Assembly (NCBI GenBank): GCA_034189035.1
Contig: JAXHVA010000016.1
Location: forward strand, 1 to 57,935
Direction: 5' to 3'
DNA length: 57,935 bases
Source: JAUXFK01 sp034189035
GTDB lineage: Bacteria; Desulfobacterota; UBA8473
The notes beneath the pieces were generated by a model, which had not been told where the DNA came from, did no database searches, and saw nothing but the letters and a program-made list of their open reading frames with translations. This document shows, piece after piece, positions 26,848-35,022 of the stretch (position 1 is its first letter; every line of letters starts with the position of its first letter). The position numbers were made by a program, and so were the translations under genes.

Positions 26848-27954
26848 TTATAAACTGGTATACAGGCTCAACAGCTCTTCATCCGTAAGACCCCTTTTTA
26901 AAAGGGAAGACTCTTCCTTGATTATGACCAATGATTTCTCCAGAATATGATCTTCTGTTTTAATGCCCAAGCTTTCAAACTTATAACGAAGTGCATTCGT
27001 CCCTGCTTTCTTACCGATTATGAGTCTTCTTTCCAAACAGACCTCTGAAGGATTAAACGGTTCATAGTTTGAGGGATTCTTGATCAGGCCGTCAATATGA
27101 ATACCCGATTCACATGTAAAGATATCTTTACCCACAACAGGTTTCTTTACAGAAACAGGGACATTGGAAACCTCTGAGACATACTCGGAAAGGCAATGGA
27201 GATACTTCAGATTATACTTCTTTATGCCTTTTCTCTTTGCCATAAAGGCTATCACCTCTTCTAATGATGCAATACCGGCCCGTTCCCCGAGGCCGTTTAT
27301 AGCAACATCTACAAAGTCCGCCCCGGCAGCTATTGCACTTATCGCATTAGCCGTAGCCATGCCGAAGTCATTATGAGCGTGAACGCCGATATTCACGTTG
27401 AGTTGAGATCGTAGACTTTCAATAGTCTTAAACATGGAGATAGGGTCCATCACCCCTAAAGTATCGGCAAAGCGAATTCTGTCCACCCCTTCTTCCTGAG
27501 CTATAAAACAGACTTTTTTTAAAAAATTCAGGTCGGACCGGGAGGCATCTTCCAGGCCCAGGGAAAAATAACATGATCCGTTATCTTTAACATGCCTAAT
27601 GCTTTCCCGAATCCTCTTGATAACCCATTTTCTATCCTTTAATAGCTTGTTTCTTATCTGAACATCTGAAAGCGAAATGGAGACCGCAAGGATGTCTGGC
27701 GATAGAGAAATGGCCTCTTCTATATCGGATTCTAAACATCGGCACCACACAGCGAGCCTGGGAAAATCAGAGACTTTTCCGGCCTTCCTGATAAGTTCTT
27801 TCATCTCCTGATTTTTATCTATGGCGCCCATCTCTATCTCTTCAATGCCGATTTTGGCTAAAAAAGAGATGATTCGAAGTTTTTCTTCCATGTCAAAATA
27901 GACGTGAGCCGCCTGCTCTCCCTCCCGCAATGTTGTATCTATGAAGCCCTTCAT
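26848..27954 (-). CDS. nifV: Homocitrate synthase NifV
   Basis: A 368-residue HMGL/DRE-TIM enzyme that condenses acetyl-CoA with 2-oxoglutarate to give homocitrate, the organic ligand of FeMo-cofactor. The opening IDTTLREGEQA, the metal-binding GVHAHNDFGMATANAISA (about residue 200) and GLGERAGIASLEEV are diagnostic. It is last in the nif-mod transcription unit, 112 bp after modC. Immediately before the ATG, one A and then 13 consecutive G on the sense strand occupy the ribosome-binding position. The annotation as NifV rather than 2-isopropylmalate or citramalate synthase rests on the nif context and compact length. Confidence 0.92.
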   Translation of the reverse strand: MKGFIDTTLREGEQAAHVYFDMEEKLRIISFLAKIGIEEIEMGAIDKNQEMKELIRKAGKVSDFPRLAVWCRCLESDIEEAISLSPDILAVSISLSDVQIRNKLLKDRKWVIKRIRESIRHVKDNGSCYFSLGLEDASRSDLNFLKKVCFIAQEEGVDRIRFADTLGVMDPISMFKTIESLRSQLNVNIGVHAHNDFGMATANAISAIAAGADFVDVAINGLGERAGIASLEEVIAFMAKRKGIKKYNLKYLHCLSEYVSEVSNVPVSVKKPVVGKDIFTCESGIHIDGLIKNPSNYEPFNPSEVCLERRLIIGKKAGTNALRYKFESLGIKTEDHILEKSLVIIKEESSLLKRGLTDEELLSLYTSL

Positions 27955-27955
27955 T

Positions 27956-27968
27956 CCCCCCCCCCCCC
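27956..27968 (-). repeat. Homopolymer of 13 G at the nifV ribosome-binding site
   Basis: On the minus strand the sequence is G13 followed by A and the nifV ATG. The tract replaces a normal Shine-Dalgarno sequence, so its length would set the spacing and strength of ribosome binding. G tracts of this length slip during replication. Confidence 0.85.
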
Positions 27969-28030
27969 TTTACGTCAAGGCTCTCTCTTTTTGTATACTC
28001 GTCCTCTTTTTTCTTGCCGTGCGGCGGATG

Positions 28031-28047
28031 AAGAGCATCATGCTCTT
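28031..28047. other. Hairpin in the modC-nifV gap
   Basis: AAGAGCA-TCA-TGCTCTT is a perfect 7-bp stem with a 3-nt loop between modC and nifV. On the minus strand no T run follows, so it is more likely an mRNA-processing or stability element than a terminator. Confidence 0.35.
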
Positions 28048-28066
28048 TTCGTCCAATAACGGCTGT

Positions 28067-28789
28067 CTATAAGCCATTATTAAGAAACCCGACAAAACGA
28101 GAAACAAATTCGGTTTCAGAATGATGGAACATCTCAGAAGGGTTGCCGATCTGATGCACCATCCCATTGTTCAGCACTGAGATGCCGTCCCCCAAAAAGG
28201 CCGCTTCATCCTGGTCATGCGTGACATAAACCGTGGTTACACCTGTATTTTGTTGGACCCACTTCAATTCATCCTGCATTGTTTTTTTGGCAATCGCATC
28301 CAGATTGCTCATAGGCTCGTCCATTAAAAGCACTTCAGGCTCTATAATCAGTGCCCTGGCAAGTGCAACCCTTTGTTTTTGCCCACCACTTAACCGGCCC
28401 GGAAGGTTATCTCTTTCCTTTGAAAGGCCTAGGCTTTTCAAACAATAATCAACCTTCCAGCGTATCATTTCTTCCTTGATTTTTCTCACCCTCAGCCCGA
28501 AAGCGATATTTTCAAAGATGGTCAGGTGAGGAAACAGGGCGTGATCCTGAAAAACAAAACCGATTTTTCTTTTGTCCGGGGAAAGGTTGCGCACATCCCT
28601 GTTGCCGATAAAGACAGCGCCGCTGTCCGGGGAGACCAGCCCGGCGATAATGGATAGCGTGGTTGTTTTGCCTCCCCCGTTCGGCCCCAAAAGCACATGG
28701 AATTCTCCCTGTTTGATATCAAGGTTTAAATTTTTCAGCACGGTTCGTCCGTTATAGCTTTTTGATATGCCTTTTAATGAAATGCTCAT
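28067..28789 (-). CDS. modC: Molybdate ABC transporter ATP-binding protein ModC
   Basis: A 240-residue ABC ATPase with Walker A GPNGGGKTTT (about residue 36), the Q-loop GFVFQDHALFPHL, signature LSGGQKQRVALARAL, Walker B VLLMDEPMSNLD and switch His (VTHDQDEA). It lacks the C-terminal MOP/TOBE domain that regulates many ModC proteins, as in short WtpC/TupC-type ATPases. It sits 5 bp after modB in the nif operon and would energise molybdate uptake for FeMo-cofactor. Tungstate transport cannot be excluded. Confidence 0.88.
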   Translation of the reverse strand: MSISLKGISKSYNGRTVLKNLNLDIKQGEFHVLLGPNGGGKTTTLSIIAGLVSPDSGAVFIGNRDVRNLSPDKRKIGFVFQDHALFPHLTIFENIAFGLRVRKIKEEMIRWKVDYCLKSLGLSKERDNLPGRLSGGQKQRVALARALIIEPEVLLMDEPMSNLDAIAKKTMQDELKWVQQNTGVTTVYVTHDQDEAAFLGDGISVLNNGMVHQIGNPSEMFHHSETEFVSRFVGFLNNGL

Positions 28790-28794
28790 GTGAT

Positions 28795-29583
28795 TTATGC
28801 CGTCTTGAACCTGACCAGTGATTTGAATGCTAAAAGCAAGGTAAATGAGAATACAAGCAAGAGCAGAGAAACAGCTATCGAGGCGGTCATCTCCCCGGAC
28901 ATGGCATTCTGATAAATTGATATTGTCATTGTTTCCGTTCTGAAGGGAACGCAGCCCGCCACCATGGAAGTAGCGCCGAACTCTCCCAGCGCCCTTGACC
29001 AGGTCATAACCATTCCGGTATAGATGCCGGTTTTTGCCATAGGAAGCAAAACCTTCTTAAATGTATAAAATTTTGAAGCTCCCAGGGTTGATGATGCATC
29101 GATAATATTTTTGTTTATTGACTCGAAGGCTTCCCTGGTTGACCGTATCAAAAATGGAATGGAAACAAAAAGCTGTGCAATGATAATCCCTTTTTTAGAA
29201 AATATCAGTTCAACTCCATGATCATTTAAAAACCTGCCGAATCTACTGCTCCCTCCAAGCAGGATCAGAAGGGCAAGGCCCGCCACAAGCGGCGGCATGG
29301 AAATCGGAAGATCAACGAGAGTATCGAGCAGGTCCTTTCCTCTAAAGTCATTCATTGCCAGCACATAGGCCACGGGAATTCCGAGACATAGTGAGAGAAA
29401 AACCACGGCCAGCGATGTTTCAAGGCTTACGAAAACAGCATATAATATCTCGGGCGACCTGAATTGTGATGCCAGTTCCTCAAGTGAAGTGGTTGTAAAA
29501 AGGGCGAGTATAGGCAACGCAATCAGACACACAAAGATGCCTGCGATGAAGGATAGAGCAAGGTTAAAATAAAAATCTTTCAT
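28795..29583 (-). CDS. modB: Molybdate ABC transporter permease ModB
   Basis: A 262-residue inner-membrane permease with five to six predicted membrane helices and the EAA-loop motif that contacts the ATPase (DASSTLGASKFYTFKKVLLP, about residues 165-184). The neighbouring GEFGATSMVAG is typical of ModB/WtpB. The ATG directly abuts the modA stop codon, so the two are translationally coupled. Confidence 0.92.
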   Translation of the reverse strand: MKDFYFNLALSFIAGIFVCLIALPILALFTTTSLEELASQFRSPEILYAVFVSLETSLAVVFLSLCLGIPVAYVLAMNDFRGKDLLDTLVDLPISMPPLVAGLALLILLGGSSRFGRFLNDHGVELIFSKKGIIIAQLFVSIPFLIRSTREAFESINKNIIDASSTLGASKFYTFKKVLLPMAKTGIYTGMVMTWSRALGEFGATSMVAGCVPFRTETMTISIYQNAMSGEMTASIAVSLLLLVFSFTLLLAFKSLVRFKTA

Positions 29584-30330
29584 TTATTCCATCACATTGA
29601 AGCCGTGTTTTTTGAAGATGGCCCTGCCTGCCTCACTCAGGAGGTAATGAATATATACGTTTGCCTCCTTTTTCCGTTTCAGCATCAAGCACACAGGGAT
29701 AATACTTCTGATCCCGTACTTCACGGGGATTTCTATAATTTTGACCCTTCCGGACTGTATAGCATCCGCCTTCCATACTATTGCGGCATCAGCATTATTC
29801 CCCTCGATCCACAGGATCAATTGTTTCACGGTGAAACCCCTTGATATTATGTTCATTGCAGATTCTTCCATACCTGCTTTTTCGAATATCACGGCGGAAG
29901 CTTCACCTATTGCGCATGCCTTGACATCGCCTAACACGAGCCGGTTCCCCTTGTCGGAAAAATCATCAAGCGAGTTTACCTTGCCGCTTCTTTGTGGGGT
30001 AATGATTACAGGATCATGATAGGCTACAGGAGAATAGTCTTCCACATAGCCCTTTGCCTTTAATATTTTCGCCCACTTGCCGCTGCCCGGAATATAAACA
30101 TCAGGGGTTTGCCCTGCAAGTATTTTATTGCCCAGTCTTCCGCTGCCTCCATAATCGTATAGAATTCTTACACCATACAACTTCTCGATTATTTCACCGG
30201 ATTCATTCAAAGGCGCCCTCATCCCGGCTCCTGCAAAGACGAGAATCTCTTTGGGCTCCTTATCGGCAAACACTAAAGAAGAGACAAAACAAACTATTAA
30301 TGCTACTAAAAATACTTTATATCTTTGCAT
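29584..30330 (-). CDS. modA: Molybdate/tungstate-binding periplasmic protein ModA
   Basis: A 248-residue solute-binding protein with a signal peptide (residues 1-22, ending SSLVFA) but no lipobox Cys, so it should be free in the periplasm. LVFAGAGMRAPLNE contains the oxyanion-binding start of the ModA/WtpA fold. GGSGRLGNKILAGQTPDVYI and NADAAIVWKAD are the later family motifs. First of the mod genes, it follows the DUF364 gene by 18 bp, so oxyanion uptake is part of the nif transcription unit. Confidence 0.9.
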   Translation of the reverse strand: MQRYKVFLVALIVCFVSSLVFADKEPKEILVFAGAGMRAPLNESGEIIEKLYGVRILYDYGGSGRLGNKILAGQTPDVYIPGSGKWAKILKAKGYVEDYSPVAYHDPVIITPQRSGKVNSLDDFSDKGNRLVLGDVKACAIGEASAVIFEKAGMEESAMNIISRGFTVKQLILWIEGNNADAAIVWKADAIQSGRVKIIEIPVKYGIRSIIPVCLMLKRKKEANVYIHYLLSEAGRAIFKKHGFNVME

Positions 30331-30348
30331 AATGCCTTCTCTCCTGAT

Positions 30349-31095
30349 TCAATACGATTGGAAACAAAGCCTTTGAAGGTTTAAAATCTTTGCGGTGCCG
30401 GCGACTGTTGTGCCGTAAAAATACAGTGCTTTATGGTATTCATCTGCAAGGGAAATCAACTCAGCCATGGTATCGTTTACAGCAGTTGAGCCAGTGGCGA
30501 GAATCACATCACAGGTTTTAAAAAGCGCTTTTGTCATGTCTTTGCCGTCTTGAATACACACCCCATATTTTTTTTTATGAATGTTATCTTGATCAAGATC
30601 CACCGCATCGACGTTTTCCACAGTCAAATTTTTTACCAAGTTATCTATTATGGCAGGCTGGAATCCAACGATACAGATCCTGATATCAGCGCCGTGCTTC
30701 GTAATAATTGCGTTGACTATCTCATGAGCGCACAATTCCGGACCTTTGTCTTTACAATGGATCGTATTTTCGGCTCCGCCGAAATGGCGCATCACCGCAT
30801 TGAGTGAAGCAACGAACAAAGCCCTTTCACTATTGTTTTTTAACTCCAAGTCGAGTATTTCCTTAATTTGCCCATTAAAATTACACGGAGCATCTGTGAA
30901 TGCCTGTCCCAGGGTATTTCTGAAATCTGCCTGGATCAAGAACTCTTTGCCTTTGAGCAGGGGAAAATCTTTTCTTTCTGTCTCCCCTATGGCCTCTTTG
31001 GGGGTCAAAATCTTCGCGGTAATGTTGATCTCACTTTCAAGGAGACCATTTTCTTCTGCTAAATCAGTCAGCCTTTTTTTCAGTTTCTCATACAT
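30349..31095 (-). CDS. DUF364 (with DUF4213 N-terminus) putative metal-chelation protein
   Basis: A 248-residue cytosolic protein. The N-terminal half (ALFVASLNAVMRHFGGAENTIHCKDKGPE) and C-terminal Rossmann-like half (RICIVGFQPAIIDNL, then CDVILATGSTAVNDTMAEL) fit the DUF4213-DUF364 architecture, proposed to bind heavy metals or an intermediate. It lies directly upstream of modABC with an 18-bp gap and is recurrent in molybdenum and nitrogenase operons. A role in molybdenum handling is inferred; no activity is established. Confidence 0.75.
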   Translation of the reverse strand: MYEKLKKRLTDLAEENGLLESEINITAKILTPKEAIGETERKDFPLLKGKEFLIQADFRNTLGQAFTDAPCNFNGQIKEILDLELKNNSERALFVASLNAVMRHFGGAENTIHCKDKGPELCAHEIVNAIITKHGADIRICIVGFQPAIIDNLVKNLTVENVDAVDLDQDNIHKKKYGVCIQDGKDMTKALFKTCDVILATGSTAVNDTMAELISLADEYHKALYFYGTTVAGTAKILNLQRLCFQSY

Positions 31096-31119
31096 CTTTA
31101 GTTCACCTTCAACATTGAG

Positions 31120-31434
31120 TTATGCGATATCTGCAATAGGACCTTCAAATACCACCGGTTCAATCCCAATCTCTTTGAGTTTTGCAGCAGGAGCCTCACC
31201 GATCCGTATCACATAAATTTTACTGCAATCTTTGAGCAGAGTTGAGACACGGTCAAGTCTTTCCTGGTCAAAAGAATGATTCGGGTCTTCCACCGAATAC
31301 TTCTCTGTTATACGTTCTTCTACAAATCTCAATGTGTCGCCAAGGTCATATATCAAAAATCTTTCAGCTTTGCCAAAGTGGTCGTTTACGGTTTTTCCAT
31401 CCGTTGAGACCACGGCGATTCGTGAAGTCGCCAT
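31120..31434 (-). CDS. NifX/NifB-C-domain-like dinitrogenase cofactor-binding protein
   Basis: A 104-residue protein of the dinitrogenase iron-molybdenum cofactor family. The start RIAVVSTDGKTVNDHFGKAERF is diagnostic, with the conserved NDHFG segment and a later IRIGEAPAAKL. Members bind and shuttle NifB-co or FeMo-co intermediates (NifX, NafY, VnfX). A similar domain forms the C-terminus of NifB in this operon. Good ribosome-binding site AAAGGAG. Confidence 0.88.
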   Translation of the reverse strand: MATSRIAVVSTDGKTVNDHFGKAERFLIYDLGDTLRFVEERITEKYSVEDPNHSFDQERLDRVSTLLKDCSKIYVIRIGEAPAAKLKEIGIEPVVFEGPIADIA

Positions 31435-31450
31435 CTATCATCTCCTTTCC

Positions 31451-31900
31451 TTAGGTTTTACGCAAACATATTAATTGTGTTGCCGACCATTTTTGTTTTT
31501 TATAGAAATCAAGGGCCTTCACATTATTTCTGTCAGCCAAAAGCTGCATTCTTTTGACGCCCTTTTGTCTTGCCCACGCCTCGATTGCGTGCATGAGTTT
31601 TTTTCCGATTCCCTGCCTTTGGAACCTCTGAGCAACGATCATATCCTCGATTAATGCTACTATTCCCCCTTCCGCTGTTGATGCAATCAGTTGAACGCTG
31701 CACATCCCTATGATTTGATCCCCTGATGAGGCAACCATGATGCAACGATCTTCACTATCATCCAGCATCATGACAAGACCCTTTTGCTGGACAGTCTCGT
31801 TAAAGGTAAAGTCTTCCTCTATAGAAAATAACTGTTCGAGAAGCCGAATCATTGGATTGATGTCAGAAGGCTCAGCCTTTCTGATACAAGTTGGAGACAT
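31451..31900 (-). CDS. GNAT-family N-acetyltransferase in the nif operon
   Basis: A 149-residue GNAT protein with the acetyl-CoA-binding signature RFQRQGIGKKLMHAIEAWAR (about residues 90-110) and the C-terminal strand NVKALDFYKKQKW. The ATG at 31900 overlaps the stop of the upstream ferredoxin gene as TAATG, so it is preferred over a TTG 12 bp upstream. GNAT genes recur in nif clusters of anaerobes; the substrate is unknown, and protein acetylation or detoxification are only guesses. Confidence 0.85.
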   Translation of the reverse strand: MSPTCIRKAEPSDINPMIRLLEQLFSIEEDFTFNETVQQKGLVMMLDDSEDRCIMVASSGDQIIGMCSVQLIASTAEGGIVALIEDMIVAQRFQRQGIGKKLMHAIEAWARQKGVKRMQLLADRNNVKALDFYKKQKWSATQLICLRKT

Positions 31901-32202
31901 TATAATAACCAATTCGCTGCCGGTTCAGCATCTTCCAAGGCATCCAGAATCTTATCAATCGCATCTTCGCTTTCCACATTGGCGTACCAGTAATTTTCAG
32001 GATATATTACCATGACTGGGCCGTTGTCACACTGTTTCATGCATCCGGTGCTTGTCAAAAGCGCATCTATTCCCCTGTCGAGGATTTCAGTCTCAATATA
32101 TGGAATTAAATCTACAGATCCTTTCTTGCTGCATTTGCCTTTGATTTCACCCGACGGTCTGAAACTTGAACAGACAAAAATATGATGTTTCGGTTTTTCC
32201 AT
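31900..32202 (-). CDS. Thioredoxin-like [2Fe-2S] ferredoxin (Shethna type)
   Basis: A 100-residue protein of the thioredoxin-fold [2Fe-2S] ferredoxin family. The ligands are visible as the first Cys in IFVCSSFRPSGEIKGKC and the pair in STGCMKQCDNGPVMVIYPE. Such proteins occur in nif clusters (FeSII/Shethna-like and FdxN partners) and may carry electrons or protect nitrogenase. It follows nifB by 95 bp and is translationally coupled to the GNAT gene. Strong GGAGG site. Confidence 0.85.
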   Translation of the reverse strand: MEKPKHHIFVCSSFRPSGEIKGKCSKKGSVDLIPYIETEILDRGIDALLTSTGCMKQCDNGPVMVIYPENYWYANVESEDAIDKILDALEDAEPAANWLL

Positions 32203-32297
32203 CTATTATTCCTCCATTATCATGATTATCTGTAACTGTCAATTACTTCGGGAACAGACATATGCTCCCAGACTTTTTTTGTGAATTTACAATTATC

Positions 32298-33551
32298 CTA
32301 CATGCATCCCGTGCCCTCATAAGGCCTGTTGCACGCATCAACATCCCGCCTAATCATATAGTTCATGCTATGGCCTTCAAAAACAGCCTCAACAGCCTCG
32401 TCTATCATTCCGTCCAGTTCAAGGATGTCGATCCCTTTTCTTGAAATCATCTCTCTTGGATTATTACCTATTCCATGAACGAGTAGCGCCCGGCAGTCGC
32501 TGATTATTTCGGCAAGTTTTTCCCACCGCTGCATACCCTGGCCGGGTTCAGGAGTTTTTCGTGATTCTATGAATGTTATTTCTCCCTCTTTCTTGCCGTA
32601 AATAAATAATTCCCGGGCCTTGCCCAGATTCTGATTCACTAGGGCACCCTCTAGGGTGGCTACTGCAACATAGGGACGTTTTTCGTCATAAATTTCCGGC
32701 AATTGAGAATATTCTTCCATTTTTTGAACAAGTTCAGCGTTATTTTCCTCGCCTATAATACCGATTGCATCGGCCCTGCACCTTGCGCAATGATGCATCT
32801 GGGGGAGATACTGCGCCGCTTTTTCCCTGATTTTTTTTACAAGCTCTTTTGAGGGTTCTCCAAGATTTTCGAAAGCAGCGCCTTTATTTGGATAAAAGGG
32901 CACACAGTTCAATATGTCCACTTTCATTTCCCCCATTTTCTTCGCTACCGCCTCAATATGATCCTCGTTTATACCGGGCAAAATAATGGTGTTTACCTTG
33001 GTTATTATCCCCCTTTTTTTTAATTTTTCTATTGCCTCAAGTTGCTTTTCTAAGAGTATCTTTATCCCCGTCTTCGGACCGAGCGTCCTTTTGCCATGCC
33101 GGACAAATGAATATATTTTTGCTCCTATTTCATGATCTATAGCATTTAAGGTTATGCTCACATGGCTGATTCCAAGCTCTGCTAATTCATCAACATAAGG
33201 CTCAATGCCTAACCCGTTTGTGGCTAAGCAGAGCATTATGTCCGGGTATTTTCCCCTTGCCATGCTCAAAGTCTGCATCGTTTCTTCAGGGTTTGCAAAG
33301 GGATCTCCAGGGCCTGCAATGCCTACAACGGAGATATTTCTCGTTTTTTCAAAGACAAACTCAAGATATGTCATGGCCTGATGCGGCGTCAGCAACGCAC
33401 CGGTCACTCCGGGCCGACTTTCATTGACGCAGTCATATTTGCGGTCACAGTATTTACACTGTATATTGCACCTCGGCGCAACAGGAAGGTGCACCCTTCC
33501 GAATTTTCCACATGCCTTTGTGTTAAAGCATGGGTGATTTGACAGATCCAT
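32298..33551 (-). CDS. nifB: Nitrogenase cofactor biosynthesis radical SAM protein NifB
   Basis: A 417-residue two-domain NifB. The radical SAM domain has the cluster motif CNIQCKYC (about residue 27) in APRCNIQCKYCDRKYDC and the AdoMet region VVGIAGPGDPFANPEET. The C-terminal NifX-like domain begins near residue 290 (YVAVATLEGALVNQNLGKAR). It builds NifB-co, the 8Fe-9S-C core of FeMo-co. The ATG at 33551 is chosen because of GAGGGAG upstream and because DLSNHPCF is the usual start; the frame is open to 33590. Confidence 0.95.
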   Translation of the reverse strand: MDLSNHPCFNTKACGKFGRVHLPVAPRCNIQCKYCDRKYDCVNESRPGVTGALLTPHQAMTYLEFVFEKTRNISVVGIAGPGDPFANPEETMQTLSMARGKYPDIMLCLATNGLGIEPYVDELAELGISHVSITLNAIDHEIGAKIYSFVRHGKRTLGPKTGIKILLEKQLEAIEKLKKRGIITKVNTIILPGINEDHIEAVAKKMGEMKVDILNCVPFYPNKGAAFENLGEPSKELVKKIREKAAQYLPQMHHCARCRADAIGIIGEENNAELVQKMEEYSQLPEIYDEKRPYVAVATLEGALVNQNLGKARELFIYGKKEGEITFIESRKTPEPGQGMQRWEKLAEIISDCRALLVHGIGNNPREMISRKGIDILELDGMIDEAVEAVFEGHSMNYMIRRDVDACNRPYEGTGCM

Positions 33552-33608
33552 TTTTTCTCCCTCAGGTTTGTTTATAAGGCCTGATTTCATTATAAGCCGT
33601 TATTTTTT

Positions 33609-33657
33609 CTTCCACCTTCTTCCTTTCACCTTTCAACTTCCATCTTCTACCTTCACC
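33609..33657. repeat. Seven degenerate heptanucleotide repeats between nifN and nifB
   Basis: Reading the plus strand, seven consecutive 7-bp units begin with CTT: CTTCCAC, CTTCTTC, CTTTCAC, CTTTCAA, CTTCCAT, CTTCTAC, CTTCACC. The array ends at the nifN stop codon. A shorter similar stretch (CCACCTTATACCTTCTACCCC) lies in the nifH-nifI1 gap at about 40397-40417. Confidence 0.75.
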
Positions 33658-35022
33658 CTACATGTATGTATAACCTATGGACGAATTATCCTGCCTCAAG
33701 GCGATGATGGTGTTGGAAATCGTATCAAAAAGCTGCTGTGCCCCTCTGTACCCGACATGCATAATCCTTCCTCCTCCCAGCCTGTCGTGTATTGGAAACC
33801 CGACACGTATCAGAGGTTTTTTTATCTGCCGTGCCAGTTTGTATCCCTTACTATTTCCGATCATGAAATCGGGAGACAGGTCTTTGACTGCTTTCCCTAT
33901 TTCCATAAAGTCAACACCTTCGAGGATTGTCATTCCCATTTTTCTCATATCCGGAATGACTTCGTCGAGCTTTTCTTCAATATGGCCGCTCTTTCCTCCT
34001 GAAGCACAAACCACGGGGATAACCCCGATCTCCGACAAAAAGGATGCGAGCCCTACGATAAGATCCTCCTCTCCGTACAGGACTGCCCTGGACTCAAAGA
34101 GATATTTATGTCCGTCCACATAGGAGTCTATGAGTCTGTCGCGCTCTTTGATATGTTTTTCAGGCGTAGATCTGCCTGTAATTAATTCAAGCGTATCAAA
34201 AAGGAGATCGGTTTCTTTAACGCCGATGGGGAGGCCCTGACTGAAACAGGGTATTTTATCCCTCGCTTTCAATAATTTTCCGGCGCTTTCCCCTTCGGCC
34301 AGGATTCTTCCGAATTCCATACTTGCACAGGCGCTTCCAATGGAAGCAATATCTTTCATGGACGTACCACCCACAGGTATCTTTCGGTATCTACTCCATA
34401 AAGGGCCGTCAAAAGTATCCGAGTAATCCGGCAGCATCACGTAATCGGCCCCAAAATCTTCGAGTATCTCTTTCAAATATCGGAAGTCGGCAGGTGACAA
34501 CATTCCCGGGAAGATATTGATATGTTTTCCCTTTCTATCCTCCATTGGGGAAATTGAGTCAACAAGCGACCTTACAGTCGCATGAAAGCCGTCGATGTGT
34601 GTTCCTGAGTAGCTTGGTGTTGAAACGGAAACTATTTCAGGCTCACTTTTTCCTTTATTATTCTTTTTATAATCTTTGAGGATCAGATCCACGTCGTCTC
34701 CGATTGTTTCGCTTAGGCATGTGCTTGCAATACCTATACATTCCGGTTCATACTGTTTTGTAATGTTTTGAATTGCCAGCTTTAGGTTTACACCGCCTCC
34801 GAATATGGCTGCCTCTTCCGTAAAATTGGAAGATGCGATATCTATCGGCTCATTAAAATGGCTTATCAGATATCTGCGGATATATGTCGAACACCCTTGG
34901 GAACCATGGAGCAATGGAATACAGTTTGCTATACCCTTAAAAACAAATGATGCACCCAGGGGACTGCAAAGTTTGCACGCATTTTTTGTCGGTGTGTATT
35001 CATCTTTTGTCATGACTTTCAT
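33658..35022 (-). CDS. nifN: Nitrogenase cofactor scaffold protein NifN
   Basis: A 454-residue NifK-related scaffold subunit. HGSQGCSTYIRRY (about residue 42) and STCLSETIGDDV (about 100) carry the cluster-binding cysteines shared with NifK, and SNFTEEAAIFGGGVNL is family-typical. With NifE it matures NifB-co to FeMo-co by adding Mo and homocitrate. It starts inside the last codons of nifE (ATGA overlap), the usual coupled nifEN pair. Confidence 0.94.
   Translation of the reverse strand: MKVMTKDEYTPTKNACKLCSPLGASFVFKGIANCIPLLHGSQGCSTYIRRYLISHFNEPIDIASSNFTEEAAIFGGGVNLKLAIQNITKQYEPECIGIASTCLSETIGDDVDLILKDYKKNNKGKSEPEIVSVSTPSYSGTHIDGFHATVRSLVDSISPMEDRKGKHINIFPGMLSPADFRYLKEILEDFGADYVMLPDYSDTFDGPLWSRYRKIPVGGTSMKDIASIGSACASMEFGRILAEGESAGKLLKARDKIPCFSQGLPIGVKETDLLFDTLELITGRSTPEKHIKERDRLIDSYVDGHKYLFESRAVLYGEEDLIVGLASFLSEIGVIPVVCASGGKSGHIEEKLDEVIPDMRKMGMTILEGVDFMEIGKAVKDLSPDFMIGNSKGYKLARQIKKPLIRVGFPIHDRLGGGRIMHVGYRGAQQLFDTISNTIIALRQDNSSIGYTYM

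Noticed and set aside
33609..33657. Regular 7-bp units considered as a CRISPR-like array
   Set aside because: There are no spacers, the unit is far too short, and no cas genes are in the window.
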